Positions 20,198 to 28,916 of a DNA stretch of 39,472 nucleotides are shown piece after piece. How positions within the stretch are numbered: the first letter of the stretch is position 1; each line of letters begins with the position of its first letter. Under the pieces are notes generated by a model, which made no database searches, was not told the origin of the DNA, and saw only the letters and a list, made by a program, of their open reading frames with translations. Source of the stretch: Ruegeria marisrubri (GTDB lineage Bacteria; Pseudomonadota; Alphaproteobacteria; Rhodobacterales; Rhodobacteraceae); NCBI RefSeq assembly GCF_001507595.1, contig NZ_LQBQ01000006.1:1-39472 (forward strand), read 5' to 3'. A program made the position numbers and the translations under genes.

Positions 20198-21112
20198 CTA
20201 TTTCAGCATGTCGGGATTGGCGGTGACCATATCCTCGACGAAACTGGTGAATGCGGCCACCTTGGCGGGCATCTTGTCATAGGGGGGATAGAATGCCGTC
20301 AGCCAGATCGCGGGCGCCGACCAATCGGACAGCAGGGGCACCAGGCGCCGGTTCTTGAGCTCATCGGACATCAGGAAGTTCGGCATCAGCGCGACGCCAC
20401 ACCCCTTGTCGGCAAGCGCGACAATCACTTCACCGCTATTGGTTTCGAACCAGTGATTGAGCGCAGCTGCCGTGGTCTCTCCGGTTTCCTGGTGTGAAAG
20501 TTGTAGCGCAGTCCCGCCCGGAAAGTGACTGTAGGCCAAAAACGCGTGATCGGCGAGGTCGCCGGGATGTTGCGGCGTTCCTGCTGTCTCGAGATAGGCT
20601 GGGGAGGCCACGATACTGCGCGGCACGCCGGCGATCTTGCGCCAGATATTGGAAACTCCCGACGGTGGCCCGGAAATCCGCAGGGCCATGTCATAGCCCT
20701 CGTCAATGAGATCGACAAAGCGGTCAATCATCTCGATCTTCACCTGAACGTCGGGGTGGGCGAGATGGAACTCATGAAGAATGTCGGGCAGGAACCGTTG
20801 GCCGAATGACACCGGCGCGCTGATCCTGATTTCCCCCGACAGCGTGTCCTGCTGCTGCTTGACCAGATCCCTGGCCCGGTCGAGGTCCTCGACCAGTGGC
20901 CGGGTACGATCCAGGTAGACCTGCCCGGCCACGGTCAGCGACACCTTCCGCGTCGTGCGCACCAGAAGCTGCACGCCCAGCTCGTCCTCCAGTTCCCCGA
21001 CATAGCGGGTCACGATCGAGCGGCTGACGCCAAGATCGCGCGCGGCGGCGGCGAAGCTTTCAAGCTCGGCCACGCGGATGAAGACGCGGATTTGTTCGAT
21101 TTGCCCTGCCAT
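20198..21112 (-). CDS. LysR-type regulator, probable YhaJ-like control of the redox island
   Basis: 304 aa. Winged HTH at residues 5-65 (AAARDLGVSRSIVTRYVGELEDELGVQLLVRTTRKVSLT) and the LysR substrate-binding domain of the CrgA-like subgroup (ISAPVSFGQRFLPDILHEF, then RKIAGVPRSIVASPAYL). It sits between the DoxX gene and the GNAT-pirin genes, like E. coli YhaJ among yqjF, yqjG and a pirin gene. Its own promoter region has palindromes with the same TTGC/GCAA elements as those before yqjG and DoxX, suggesting autoregulation. Specific ligand unknown; quinone-type electrophiles by analogy. Confidence 0.92.
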   Translation of the reverse strand: MAGQIEQIRVFIRVAELESFAAAARDLGVSRSIVTRYVGELEDELGVQLLVRTTRKVSLTVAGQVYLDRTRPLVEDLDRARDLVKQQQDTLSGEIRISAPVSFGQRFLPDILHEFHLAHPDVQVKIEMIDRFVDLIDEGYDMALRISGPPSGVSNIWRKIAGVPRSIVASPAYLETAGTPQHPGDLADHAFLAYSHFPGGTALQLSHQETGETTAAALNHWFETNSGEVIVALADKGCGVALMPNFLMSDELKNRRLVPLLSDWSAPAIWLTAFYPPYDKMPAKVAAFTSFVEDMVTANPDMLK

Positions 21113-21131
21113 TGCTTACAATCCCTGGCTC

Positions 21132-21183
21132 AATTTGCAAATTCCACCATGACCATCGCATCATTATTGCAACTGGCGCAATA
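21132..21183. promoter_or_regulatory. Palindromes in the LysR / GNAT divergent promoter
   Basis: AATTTGCAAATT (21132-21143) is a perfect 12-bp palindrome. TATTGC-N7-GCAATA (21165-21183) has 6-bp arms. The latter shares TTGCAAC with the operator pair at 19531-19633. Both lie directly upstream of the LysR gene, consistent with an autoregulatory LysR binding region. Confidence 0.5.
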
Positions 21184-21280
21184 GACAGTCGCAAAGCCGC
21201 GGACTACCGACCTGCAGGGAAAACCGTATCTTTGAATTAGCCAACGCTGCACGAGCGAGTGTTGAACCGGAGTTGCGCCA

Positions 21281-21565
21281 ATGAACATCAACCACGAAAG
21301 CACCGACACCAAGGGCCGCTACAGCTTTGCCGCCGACGGCGGGCCGGAGGCCGAGATGACCTATTCCAAGGCCGGGGATCACATGATCATCATTGATCAC
21401 ACTGGGGTGCCTGACGCCTATCGCGGACAGGGCATCGGTCTGGCCTTGGTCGAACGCGCGATCACCGATGCGCGGTCTGCTGGCAAAAAGGTACTGCCGC
21501 TTTGCCCCTATGCTGCCGCGCAATTCAAACGTCACCCTGAATGGGCTGACGTCCTGTCATCTTGA
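21281..21565 (+). CDS. Small GNAT-type N-acetyltransferase (YjdJ-like)
   Basis: 94 aa, the short GNAT form that comprises only the acetyl-CoA binding core. IDHTGVPDAYRGQGIGLALVERAITDAR contains the R/Q-x-x-G-x-G/A acetyl-CoA loop (RGQGIG), and the LPLCPYAAAQFKRHPEW tail is characteristic of this group. Substrate unknown. First gene of a run GNAT - pirin - pirin. CCGGAG lies 8 bp before the ATG. It diverges from the LysR gene. Confidence 0.85.
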   Translation: MNINHESTDTKGRYSFAADGGPEAEMTYSKAGDHMIIIDHTGVPDAYRGQGIGLALVERAITDARSAGKKVLPLCPYAAAQFKRHPEWADVLSS

Positions 21566-21593
21566 ACCGGGGAAATCCCCGAGAGGAAACACC

Positions 21594-22289
21594 ATGAAAC
21601 ACTTTCGTCCCTCTGACGCCCGTGGCAATGCTGACCACGGCTGGTTGAAAAGCAAACACAGCTTTTCCTTCGCTGATTATTATGATCCCAATCACATGGG
21701 TTTTGGCCCATTGCGCGTGATCAACGAGGACCGCGTGGCCCCGGGCCGTGGCTTCGGCGCGCACCCGCACCGCGACATGGAGATCATCTCGTATGTCGTG
21801 GAAGGCGCCTTGGAGCACCGCGATTCGATGGGTCAGGTCGCGGAAATCAAACCGGGTGATGTGCAGCGGATGAGCGCAGGCACCGGCGTGGTCCACAGCG
21901 AATACAACGCTTCAAAAACCGACCCGGTGCATTTCCTGCAAATCTGGATCATGCCCGACCAGCAAGGGCTGAAACCCAGCTATGCGCAGGAGCATTATGA
22001 TGATCTGGACGGAAATCTACGTCTGGTGGCCTCGAATGACGGGCGGGACGGCTCGATTTCCATCCATGCCGACGTTAACCTTTACGCCAGCAAACTGCGC
22101 AGCGACGCGCAGGTGGAACTGCCCTTGAAAAAGAAGCGTGGCGTCTGGGTGCAGGTCATCAAAGGCCTTGTGACGGTCAACGACCAACCGCTGGAATCCG
22201 GTGACGGGCTTGCCCTTGCCGATGTTAACAAGGTCGCAATCTCTGCAATGGACAACAGCGAATTCCTGCTGTTCGACATGGCGCTGTAG
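21594..22289 (+). CDS. Pirin family protein, YhhW-like (putative quercetin 2,3-dioxygenase)
   Basis: 231 aa bicupin. The N-terminal cupin has RPSDARGNADHGWLKSKHSF, FGPLRVINEDRVAPG and the metal motif GAHPHRDMEIISYVVEGALEH; GTGVVHSEYN gives the remaining ligands. It most resembles E. coli YhhW, which has quercetinase activity, rather than eukaryotic pirin. It follows the GNAT gene by 28 bp; GAGAGGAAA precedes the ATG. Probably induced with the other redox-island genes; the physiological substrate may be another phenolic or a quinone precursor. Confidence 0.88.
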   Translation: MKHFRPSDARGNADHGWLKSKHSFSFADYYDPNHMGFGPLRVINEDRVAPGRGFGAHPHRDMEIISYVVEGALEHRDSMGQVAEIKPGDVQRMSAGTGVVHSEYNASKTDPVHFLQIWIMPDQQGLKPSYAQEHYDDLDGNLRLVASNDGRDGSISIHADVNLYASKLRSDAQVELPLKKKRGVWVQVIKGLVTVNDQPLESGDGLALADVNKVAISAMDNSEFLLFDMAL

Positions 22290-22299
22290 GAGGACAAAA

Positions 22300-23265
22300 A
22301 TGAGCTGGAACCCCACCATCGAACCGATCTGCCCGAAAGCCGGGCAGGTGGACGACATCGACACGCTGATCATTCCCCGGGCCCGTGACATCGGCGGGTT
22401 CGAGGTACGGCGGGCACTGCCCTCGCCAGCACGGCAGATGGTGGGGCCCTTCATCTTCTTTGACCAAATGGGCCCAGCCGAGTTCATCACCGATGGCGGG
22501 ATCGACGTGCGTCCACACCCGCATATCGGCCTTGGGACCGTGACCTATCTGTATCAGGGCGAGTTTGAGCATCGCGACAGTCTTGGCACCCACCAGATGA
22601 TCTATCCCGGCGAGGTCAACTGGATGGTGGCAGGCCGCGGCGTGACCCATTCCGAGCGCACCAGCGACGCAACCCGCGCCGGGCGCCACAAGCTGTTCGG
22701 CATCCAGACCTGGATCGCCCTGCCCGAAGACCGCGAGGAGATGGCGCCGGATTTCGAGCATCACAAAGAGGCCGCGCTGCCGCAGTTTCAGGACGGCGGC
22801 GCCATTGCCCGACTGATCCTGGGCGACGCCTATGGCAAATCCAGCCCGGTCACCATGCAATCCGAGACCTTCTATCTTGACGTTATCCTTCAGCCCGGCG
22901 CCGCCTTCCCGTTGCCCGACAATCACGAGGATCGTGGCATCTACGTGTCCGAAGGCAGCATCGAGGTCAGCGGTGACACATTCGAGGCCGGTCGCATGAT
23001 GGTCTTTCGTCCCGGCGACCGCATTTCGGTCAAGGCCGGGCCACAGGGCGCGCGCCTGATGGCGCTTGGCGGCGCGACGCTGAACGAACAACGCTATATC
23101 TGGTGGAATTTCGTGTCCTCCTCGAAGGATAGGATCGAGCAGGCCAAGGAAGACTGGAAGGCGGCGGATTGGTCGAATGGCCCCTTCAGGCTGCCTCCGG
23201 GGGATGAGGAAGAGTTCATCCCGATCAGCCCCGAGCTTGACCGCACACGTCCACGCGACTGGTAG
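22300..23265 (+). CDS. Pirin family protein, second copy
   Basis: 321 aa, larger pirin. The N-terminal cupin has RALPSPARQMVGPFIFFDQMG and the metal site RPHPHIGLGTVTYLYQGEFEH, followed by GRGVTHSER, so three His and one Glu ligand are in place. The C-terminal pirin_C domain spans about 180-290. Start ATG 22300; the ribosome binding site AGGAGGA overlaps the stop of the first pirin gene, so the pair is co-translated. Activity uncertain: quercetinase or a redox-sensing role are both known in the family. Confidence 0.88.
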   Translation: MSWNPTIEPICPKAGQVDDIDTLIIPRARDIGGFEVRRALPSPARQMVGPFIFFDQMGPAEFITDGGIDVRPHPHIGLGTVTYLYQGEFEHRDSLGTHQMIYPGEVNWMVAGRGVTHSERTSDATRAGRHKLFGIQTWIALPEDREEMAPDFEHHKEAALPQFQDGGAIARLILGDAYGKSSPVTMQSETFYLDVILQPGAAFPLPDNHEDRGIYVSEGSIEVSGDTFEAGRMMVFRPGDRISVKAGPQGARLMALGGATLNEQRYIWWNFVSSSKDRIEQAKEDWKAADWSNGPFRLPPGDEEEFIPISPELDRTRPRDW

Positions 23266-23323
23266 CGCCCCGCCGGTTCTGCCCTTGGGCAATCCGGGCG
23301 GCAAAAAACTGTGTTCGATCACC

Positions 23324-23425
23324 ATGACCACCCCGATCAATATCCACCTGATCGAATACCCAGGTGCCCAGAAAACCGCGCTATGGGTGAACTGGCCCCC
23401 GTTTCAACCGGACACCTTGGCTTGA
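23324..23425 (+). pseudogene. 5' stub of a GlxA/AraC-type regulator
   Basis: 33 codons beginning MTTPINIHLIEYPGAQKTAL, which matches the start of GlxA-like AraC regulators (DJ-1/PfpI domain N-terminus), then runs into an unrelated tail and a TGA. No continuation was found downstream in any frame. A remnant left after deletion or insertion. Confidence 0.5.
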
Positions 23426-23461
23426 CCAAGGAGGCATAAGGATAGCCCTAAGCACGTGCAT

Positions 23462-23539
23462 ATGTCTGAGATTGAAATCACCACCGATGGCGGTCCCCGT
23501 CGGCGTTGGCACACGAAGGTCAGGTGTCTGACCGCTTGA
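23462..23539 (+). pseudogene. 5' stub of an IS66-type TnpA (IS3/IS66 accessory protein)
   Basis: 25 codons reading MSEIEITTDGGPRRRW, the typical opening of the TnpA helix-turn-helix protein of IS66 elements, then it diverges and stops at 23539, overlapping the end of the convergent membrane-protein gene. It marks the scar of a past IS66-family insertion that was mostly deleted. No terminal repeats were identified. Confidence 0.5.
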
Positions 23540-23909
23540 CATACAGCACTGTCAGAATGACCCAAAGGCCTGCGATCATACCGGTCTGCGCCCAGTAGGG
23601 CCAGGTCGATTGCCCCTCGGCCAGCACGGATCCAAGCGCCTCTGACATGTTGACCGACGCAAGGCCAAGCGCAGTCATTCCGAGTACGGCCAGGGCAATC
23701 GGAACCACCTTGATATCACGGGCAGCTGCATAGAACAGGCCGGCATAGCTGAGGACCGCAAAAGAGATGATCTTGTCCTGATAGGCGTAAAACGGTGTGT
23801 CGTAATAGATGAACAGGATCGGAACTTTAATCCCGAAGAAATGCGCAGTCGCCATGCAGAAGAAATACGCGACAAGGGCCAGAAGGCCGAAGCGAAGAAG
23901 TTGTGGCAT
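23520..23909 (-). CDS. Hypothetical membrane protein with four TM helices
   Basis: 129 aa from the preferred start. Hydrophobic segments lie near residues 3-25, 45-62, 68-88 and 103-123, with few charges between. The DTPFYAYQDKIISFAVLSYAGLF region is the most distinctive part. ATG 23909 (MPQLLRFGLL) is preferred because GGAG lies 6-7 bp upstream; in-frame ATGs at 23921 and 23942 lack this. No family recognised. An isolated gene in a region of gene remnants, its 3' end abutting the IS66-type stub. Confidence 0.65.
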   Translation of the reverse strand: MPQLLRFGLLALVAYFFCMATAHFFGIKVPILFIYYDTPFYAYQDKIISFAVLSYAGLFYAAARDIKVVPIALAVLGMTALGLASVNMSEALGSVLAEGQSTWPYWAQTGMIAGLWVILTVLYVKRSDT

Positions 23910-24055
23910 GTGTGGCTCCATCGTTGAAATCTTATGTTCCATGGCCGCAGGTTGGCTCCGGTTCGAGCAGCGATCTTGCCAGTTGAAGGTCCAATCCCGC
24001 CAATCCAGAGCCCAACTACCCCAAATTCAGGTGCGGGCCTTCTCCAATGCCGTCC

Positions 24056-24194
24056 GGGAGCCAGCTCTTGCAGGATGCGCCCGTCGGCTCCTTCGCCCTG
24101 AGGCACCCATCAAGAGATTCTGACGCTCAAAGATCATCGCCGGGACGCCGCTGGCGCCCTTGGTCCGCCCTACAAAGCGGGCTTGATCGAGACC
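24056..24194 (-). pseudogene. Frameshifted C-terminal remnant of a FrnE/DsbA-like protein
   Basis: The minus frame from 24194 reads GASGVPAMIFERQNLLMGA, closely matching the C-terminal GVTGVPAMIFNRQHLVTGA of the intact FrnE-like gene at 34492-35145. After a shift of frame near 24105 it continues QGEGADGRILQEL, matching QGEDNYANILKQL of the intact protein. The N-terminal part with the CxxC motif is missing. The remnant shows that a second FrnE-like copy once lay next to the beta-oxidation operon. Confidence 0.6.
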
Positions 24195-24257
24195 GCATCA
24201 TTGCTTCCTTGACCACATCAGTGGCCAAGGAAGTTCGAGCTATATCCGCAAATGATC

Positions 24258-26399
24258 CTATTGGAACAGGCGCCCTTCCGCTGCGTATTCACGCAGGATT
24301 GCGGGCGGCTGGAAGCGCGGGCCGTATTTGTCGGCCAGTTCTTCACAGCGGGCGATGAACCGATCCAGACCATAGGTGTTCACATACTGGATATAGCCCC
24401 CGGTATGGACCGGCGCGCCGATGCCCATGATCGACCCGATATTGCCATCGGCGGCGCTGCGCAGAACGCCTTCTTCCAGACACCGCAGGCTTTCCAGAAC
24501 CGGGCGGAACAGGATGCGGTCCTGAATGTCGCGATCCGAAATCTCGGCATCGTCCTTGCGCCATTTGGACAGGCCGGACCAGATCGTTTTGCTGCCGTCT
24601 GCGTAGTCGTAGAACCCCTTGCCGGTCGCGCGGCCATGGCGGTCGTGATTGTCCAGCATGTCCGCCAGCATCGCCCGCGCCTCGGGGTTTTGTTCTTCGG
24701 CAGGGTCCAGCAGGCCCATTCCAATCTGCGTGCGATAGATATCCGTCACCAGCTTGATCTGAACTTCGTCCAGCAGCGACAGCATCCCGGTGGGCATCCC
24801 GATCAGTCTGGACAGGTTGTCCACCCGCAGGGGATCATGCCCCTCGGCAACCAGTTGCACACCTTCGATGATCTTCGTGCCGATGGTGCGCGAGGTGTAG
24901 AAACCCGTCTTGTCACCGACGATAATCGGCGTCTTGCGGATTTGCTGGGCAAAGTCGAACGCGCGCGCCAGCGTCTCGTCCGAGGTTTCCTCGCCCGCGA
25001 TGATCTCCAGTAGCGGCATCTTGTCAACCGGCGAGAAGAAGTGCAGGCCGACAAAGTTCTTCGGGTTCTGCGCCTTGGACCCCAGCCGCGTGATCGGGAG
25101 GGTCGAGGTGTTCGAGCCCCAGACCCCGTTCTCGGCCAGATACTCTTCGGTCTCGGCGATCACCTTGTCCTTGACTTCGATCTTTTCAAAGACCGCCTCG
25201 ATGATCATGTCGCAGCCGCGCAAGTCTTCCATATCGGCGCTGGCTTTGATCCGGCCCAGAACCTCGGCGGCTTTTGCCTCGTTCATGCGGCCCCGCTGTA
25301 CACGTTTTGCCAGCAGTTTCTCGGTATAGGCTTTGCCGCGATCTGCAGCTTCTTGCGTCATATCCTTCAACACAACCTCAATGCCTGCCATGGCCGAGGA
25401 ATAGGCGATCCCCTGTCCCATCATCCCGGCACCCAGAATGCCCAGCTTCTTGACCTTGCTGCGCGGGATGTCCTTGGGGCGGCTGGCACCGCCATTGACC
25501 TGACCCAGACCAAAGAAGAAGGTTGAAATCATGTTCTTCGCTTCGGGCGACACAAGCAGCGCGCAGAACTGGCGGGTTTCATAACGCAGCGCCGTATCGA
25601 AATCCTGCTTGCCCGCTTCAACCATGACGTCCAGAATCCTGGCTGGCGCAGGCAGCAAGCCGCGGGTTTTCTGGAACAGCATCGCCGATGCCCCCGCAAT
25701 CTTGGGGGCCAATTTGGGCGAGTTCGACCCGCCACCGGGAATGCGATGGCCCTTGGTGTCCCAGGGCTGCGTTGCCGCCGCCTCGTCGCCCTGAACGGAC
25801 AGGATCCATTCGCGGGCGCGGGTCAGCAGGGCGTCCGCCTCGACAACCTCATGCACCAGCCCCGCCTTAAGGGCTGCGGCAGGGGGCAATTGCTTGCCTT
25901 CCAGCAGGAACGGCATCGCCGCTTCCAGTCCCAGCAGACAGGTCAAGCGCACCACGCCGCCGCCACCGGGCAACAGGCCCAGCGTGACCTCGGGCAGGCC
26001 GATCTTGGATTTCGGGTTGTCGGCGGCGATCCGATAGTTCGAGGCAAGGCACAGCTCATACCCGCCACCCAAAGCCGCCCCGTTAATCGCGGCGACCACC
26101 GGAACCGGCAGCTTTTCCAGACGCCGCATATCGGCCTTCATGCCTTCGACCTCTTCAAACAGGTCCTGCAGCTGATCCGGCTCGACCGCCACCAGCCGGT
26201 TGAGGTCACCCCCTGCAAAGAACGTCTCTTTGCCCGAGGTCAGAATGACGCCTTTCAGCCCCGCTTCGGCCTCAAGCTTGTTCACCATGTCGGCATAGAG
26301 CGGCCCGAACTCTTGGTTCATCGCGTTCACGGGACCGTCCATATTCATGGTCACGGTCACGATGCCGTTTGCGTCTTTTTCGTATGTAAATTCGCCCAT
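24258..26399 (-). CDS. Bifunctional enoyl-CoA hydratase / 3-hydroxyacyl-CoA dehydrogenase (FadB/FadJ type)
   Basis: 713 aa. An N-terminal crotonase domain (1-190) has the two catalytic glutamates, Glu115 in [10 protein letters not shown] and Glu137 in [15 protein letters not shown]. The NAD-binding domain begins at [16 protein letters not shown] (GxGxMG at 323-328). The dehydrogenase dyad is His453 ([10 protein letters not shown]) and Glu465 (MPLLEI), and the C-terminal domain ([15 protein letters not shown]) completes it. Performs the second and third steps of beta-oxidation. ATG 26399 has AAGGAA upstream. It lies 14 bp after the thiolase gene, in the order dehydrogenase - thiolase - FadB/J. 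Confidence 0.94.
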   Translation of the reverse strand: MGEFTYEKDANGIVTVTMNMDGPVNAMNQEFGPLYADMVNKLEAEAGLKGVILTSGKETFFAGGDLNRLVAVEPDQLQDLFEEVEGMKADMRRLEKLPVPVVAAINGAALGGGYELCLASNYRIAADNPKSKIGLPEVTLGLLPGGGGVVRLTCLLGLEAAMPFLLEGKQLPPAAALKAGLVHEVVEADALLTRAREWILSVQGDEAAATQPWDTKGHRIPGGGSNSPKLAPKIAGASAMLFQKTRGLLPAPARILDVMVEAGKQDFDTALRYETRQFCALLVSPEAKNMISTFFFGLGQVNGGASRPKDIPRSKVKKLGILGAGMMGQGIAYSSAMAGIEVVLKDMTQEAADRGKAYTEKLLAKRVQRGRMNEAKAAEVLGRIKASADMEDLRGCDMIIEAVFEKIEVKDKVIAETEEYLAENGVWGSNTSTLPITRLGSKAQNPKNFVGLHFFSPVDKMPLLEIIAGEETSDETLARAFDFAQQIRKTPIIVGDKTGFYTSRTIGTKIIEGVQLVAEGHDPLRVDNLSRLIGMPTGMLSLLDEVQIKLVTDIYRTQIGMGLLDPAEEQNPEARAMLADMLDNHDRHGRATGKGFYDYADGSKTIWSGLSKWRKDDAEISDRDIQDRILFRPVLESLRCLEEGVLRSAADGNIGSIMGIGAPVHTGGYIQYVNTYGLDRFIARCEELADKYGPRFQPPAILREYAAEGRLFQ

Positions 26400-26413
26400 G
26401 TGACTATTCCTTC

Positions 26414-27619
26414 TCAAACGCGTTCGATAAGCGTGGAAATTCCCATGCCGCCGGCGATGCACAGCGACACCATTGCCCGTTTGGCATCCCGCCGCTCAAG
26501 CTCGTCCAGCACGATTGAGACCAGCATGCCGCCGGTCGCACCCAGCGGGTGGCCCATCGCAATCGCGCCGCCGTTGACGTTGGTGATCTCGTGGTCGATG
26601 CCCAGATCCTTCATGTAGCGCAGGGCGACCGAGGCGAAGGCTTCGTTGATTTCCCAGAGGTCTATATCCTTGGCGGTCAGCCCCGCCTTCTGCAGACATT
26701 TCTGCGCCGCCGGTCCCGGACCGGCCAGCATGATGACCGGGTCGGTGGCAATGACGGTCGAGGCGACGATCCGCCCGCGCGGCTCCATCCCCAGATCCTT
26801 GCCTGCCTGTTCCGAACCGATAATGACCGCCGATGCCCCATCAACGATCCCCGAGCTGTTGCCTGGCGTATGGACGTGATTGATGGCCTGAACCTCGGGG
26901 TATTTCGCCAGCGCCATGTCATCAAAGCCAAAGCCGCCCATCTGCGCGAACGACGCTTTCAGCGCGCCCAGCTTCTGCATATCGGTGTCGGGTTTGATGA
27001 AATCATCACGCTGCTGAATGACCAGACCGGACGGATCCCGGACCGGCACGACAGAGCGGTCGAACCAGCCATTGTCCCGCGCATGCGCAGCGCGGCGCTG
27101 GCTTTCCACGGCAAAGGCATCGACATCTTCGCGGCTGTATCCGTCGATCGTGGCGATCAAATCAGCGCCAATCCCCTGCGGGGCAGACTTGTTTTCGATG
27201 ACGAATTCCGGGTCAAAGAGCATCGGGCCGCCGGACGATCCGAGCGGCACGCGGCTCATCGACTCCAGACCGCCTGCAACGATCAGATCCTGCTGGCCCG
27301 AGCCGACCTTGGCCGCGGCGATGTTCACGGTCTCAAGCCCCGATCCGCAGAACCGGTCAAGCTGCACACCCGGCACCGACTCGTCCCATCCGGCGGACAT
27401 CACAGCGGCCTTGGCGATACACGAGCCCTGATCCATCAAGGGGGCGACGCAACCCAGTATCACGTCTTCGACCTTCGCGGTGTCGAGGTCATGGCGTTCC
27501 TGCAGGGCCTCCAACAGCCCAGCGGCCAAACGGACAGGTTTGACTTCGTTCAGTGTACCGCCCGCTTTCCCTTTGGAACGGGGAGTGCGCACAGCGTCAT
27601 AGATGTATGCCTGAGACAT
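26414..27619 (-). CDS. Acetyl-CoA C-acyltransferase (FadA-type thiolase)
   Basis: 401 aa thiolase with nucleophile Cys91 ([11 protein letters not shown]), His357 ([15 protein letters not shown]) and Cys387 (CIAGGMG). The N-terminal [15 protein letters not shown] is typical of degradative FadA-like enzymes. Releases acetyl-CoA or propionyl-CoA in the last beta-oxidation step, working with the neighbouring FadB/J protein. Preceded by AGAGGTACTCTT. Co-transcribed with acyl-CoA dehydrogenase, 38 bp apart. Confidence 0.93.
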   Translation of the reverse strand: MSQAYIYDAVRTPRSKGKAGGTLNEVKPVRLAAGLLEALQERHDLDTAKVEDVILGCVAPLMDQGSCIAKAAVMSAGWDESVPGVQLDRFCGSGLETVNIAAAKVGSGQQDLIVAGGLESMSRVPLGSSGGPMLFDPEFVIENKSAPQGIGADLIATIDGYSREDVDAFAVESQRRAAHARDNGWFDRSVVPVRDPSGLVIQQRDDFIKPDTDMQKLGALKASFAQMGGFGFDDMALAKYPEVQAINHVHTPGNSSGIVDGASAVIIGSEQAGKDLGMEPRGRIVASTVIATDPVIMLAGPGPAAQKCLQKAGLTAKDIDLWEINEAFASVALRYMKDLGIDHEITNVNGGAIAMGHPLGATGGMLVSIVLDELERRDAKRAMVSLCIAGGMGISTLIERV

Positions 27620-27657
27620 AAGAGTACCTCTTTCTGTCGGAATTGTTCTTTTGGGGA

Positions 27658-28809
27658 TCAGAGCTTGCGCGAGATCAGTTCTTTCATGATCTCGTTGGCA
27701 CCGCCGTAGATGCGATTCACCCGAATGTCGGCAAAGGCACGAGTGATCGGGTATTCCTGCATGTAGCCATAGCCGCCATGCATTTGCAGCGCTGTATCCG
27801 CCACTTCAAAGGCCATTTCACTGCACCAGAGTTTGGCCCCTGCGGCGTCTTCGGGCCGCAGCTTGTCGAGGGCCAGATTGGTCATGCATTGGTCAACCAT
27901 GGCCTGTCCCGCCGAGATTTTGACCTTCATGTCAGCAAGCTTGAAACGCACATCCTGAAACTCGGCGAGCGATCGGCCAAAAGCCCGGCGCTCCCGCGTG
28001 TACGCAAGAGCCTGTTCATAGCAAAACTTGGCCCCTGCAACGGATCCGATGGCGATCATGAGCCGTTCCCAGGCCAGTTCACCAAACAGCATCATCAATC
28101 CGCCGCCGATGGCGTTTTCTCCGCCAAGAAGGTTTGATTTGGGAACGCGGACACCTGAGAAGTTCAGGATACAGGTGTCCTGCGCTTTTTGGCCCAGTTT
28201 GTTCAGCGGTTTTTCCTTGGTGAACCCGTCGCGGCTGGCCTCGACAAGAACCAGTGACAGTTTCGGTTCGCCGCCTGTCGCCGGATCGACCACCTGTGCG
28301 GCGACGATCACAAGATCGGCCATGAAACCGTTGGTAATGAAAATCTTCTCACCATCCAGAACCAGTTCGTCACCATCCACCACGGCCCGAGTCTTGATGC
28401 CCTGCAGGTCAGACCCCGTACCCGGTTCCGTCATGGCGATGGCACCGATGACCTCGCCGGTGGCCATTTTCGGCAGCCAGGATTGTTTTTGTTCCGGGGT
28501 GCCATAATTCCGGATGTAAGGGGCAACGATGTCGGAATGCAGCGCGAAACCGGGACCGCTCGCGTTGGCGCCGCAGAGTTCTTCGAGGATGATGAGGCTG
28601 AACCGGCGGTCCACGCCTGCACCACCATACTCTTCGGGCATGGTTGGGCACAGAAAGCCCTGTTCGCCAGCCTTCAGCCAAGCTTCTCGGCTGATGTGTT
28701 GGTCAGCTTCCCATGCCGCGTGATGGGGGGTGATCTCGGTTTCGACAAACTTGCGAAACGCATCGCGGAACATGTCGTGTTCCGGTTCAAAGAGGGTACG
28801 GTACAACAT
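27658..28809 (-). CDS. Acyl-CoA dehydrogenase, long/branched-chain type
   Basis: 383-aa FAD flavoenzyme for the first beta-oxidation step. It contains AIAMTEPGTGSDLQGI and RRAFGRSLAEFQDVRFKLADM. The position that carries the catalytic Glu in medium/short-chain enzymes (IYEGT) is Gly here (IYGGANEIMKELI), exactly as in long-chain and isovaleryl enzymes, where the base is instead a Glu in helix G; Glu248 in ELAWERLMIA is that residue. The start at 28809 rather than 28827 is chosen because GGAGGAATCCA directly precedes it. First gene of the minus-strand operon; a LysR-type motif lies upstream. Confidence 0.93.
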   Translation of the reverse strand: MLYRTLFEPEHDMFRDAFRKFVETEITPHHAAWEADQHISREAWLKAGEQGFLCPTMPEEYGGAGVDRRFSLIILEELCGANASGPGFALHSDIVAPYIRNYGTPEQKQSWLPKMATGEVIGAIAMTEPGTGSDLQGIKTRAVVDGDELVLDGEKIFITNGFMADLVIVAAQVVDPATGGEPKLSLVLVEASRDGFTKEKPLNKLGQKAQDTCILNFSGVRVPKSNLLGGENAIGGGLMMLFGELAWERLMIAIGSVAGAKFCYEQALAYTRERRAFGRSLAEFQDVRFKLADMKVKISAGQAMVDQCMTNLALDKLRPEDAAGAKLWCSEMAFEVADTALQMHGGYGYMQEYPITRAFADIRVNRIYGGANEIMKELISRKL

Positions 28810-28882
28810 TGGATTCCTCCAGTCCATTTGGCTGGAAGAGAAACATTGCGCGCACTCTTACTCAAATCGAAACGAATACTGC

Positions 28883-28903
28883 AATATCGAAAAAATGAAT
28901 ATT
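28883..28903. promoter_or_regulatory. LysR-type site AATATCGAA-N5-GAATAT upstream of acyl-CoA dehydrogenase
   Basis: A 21-bp element with LysR T-N11-A geometry and partial dyad symmetry (AATAT...ATATT). The same sequence, with only the centre and last base differing, occurs at 29823-29843. It lies 74 bp upstream of the acyl-CoA dehydrogenase start. Confidence 0.6.
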
Positions 28904-28916
28904 CACGGGGAAGTCT

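Noticed and set aside
27658..28809. Acyl-CoA dehydrogenase inactive because the IYEGT glutamate is Gly
   Set aside because: Long-chain and isovaleryl enzymes also have Gly there and use a Glu in helix G, which is present (Glu248).
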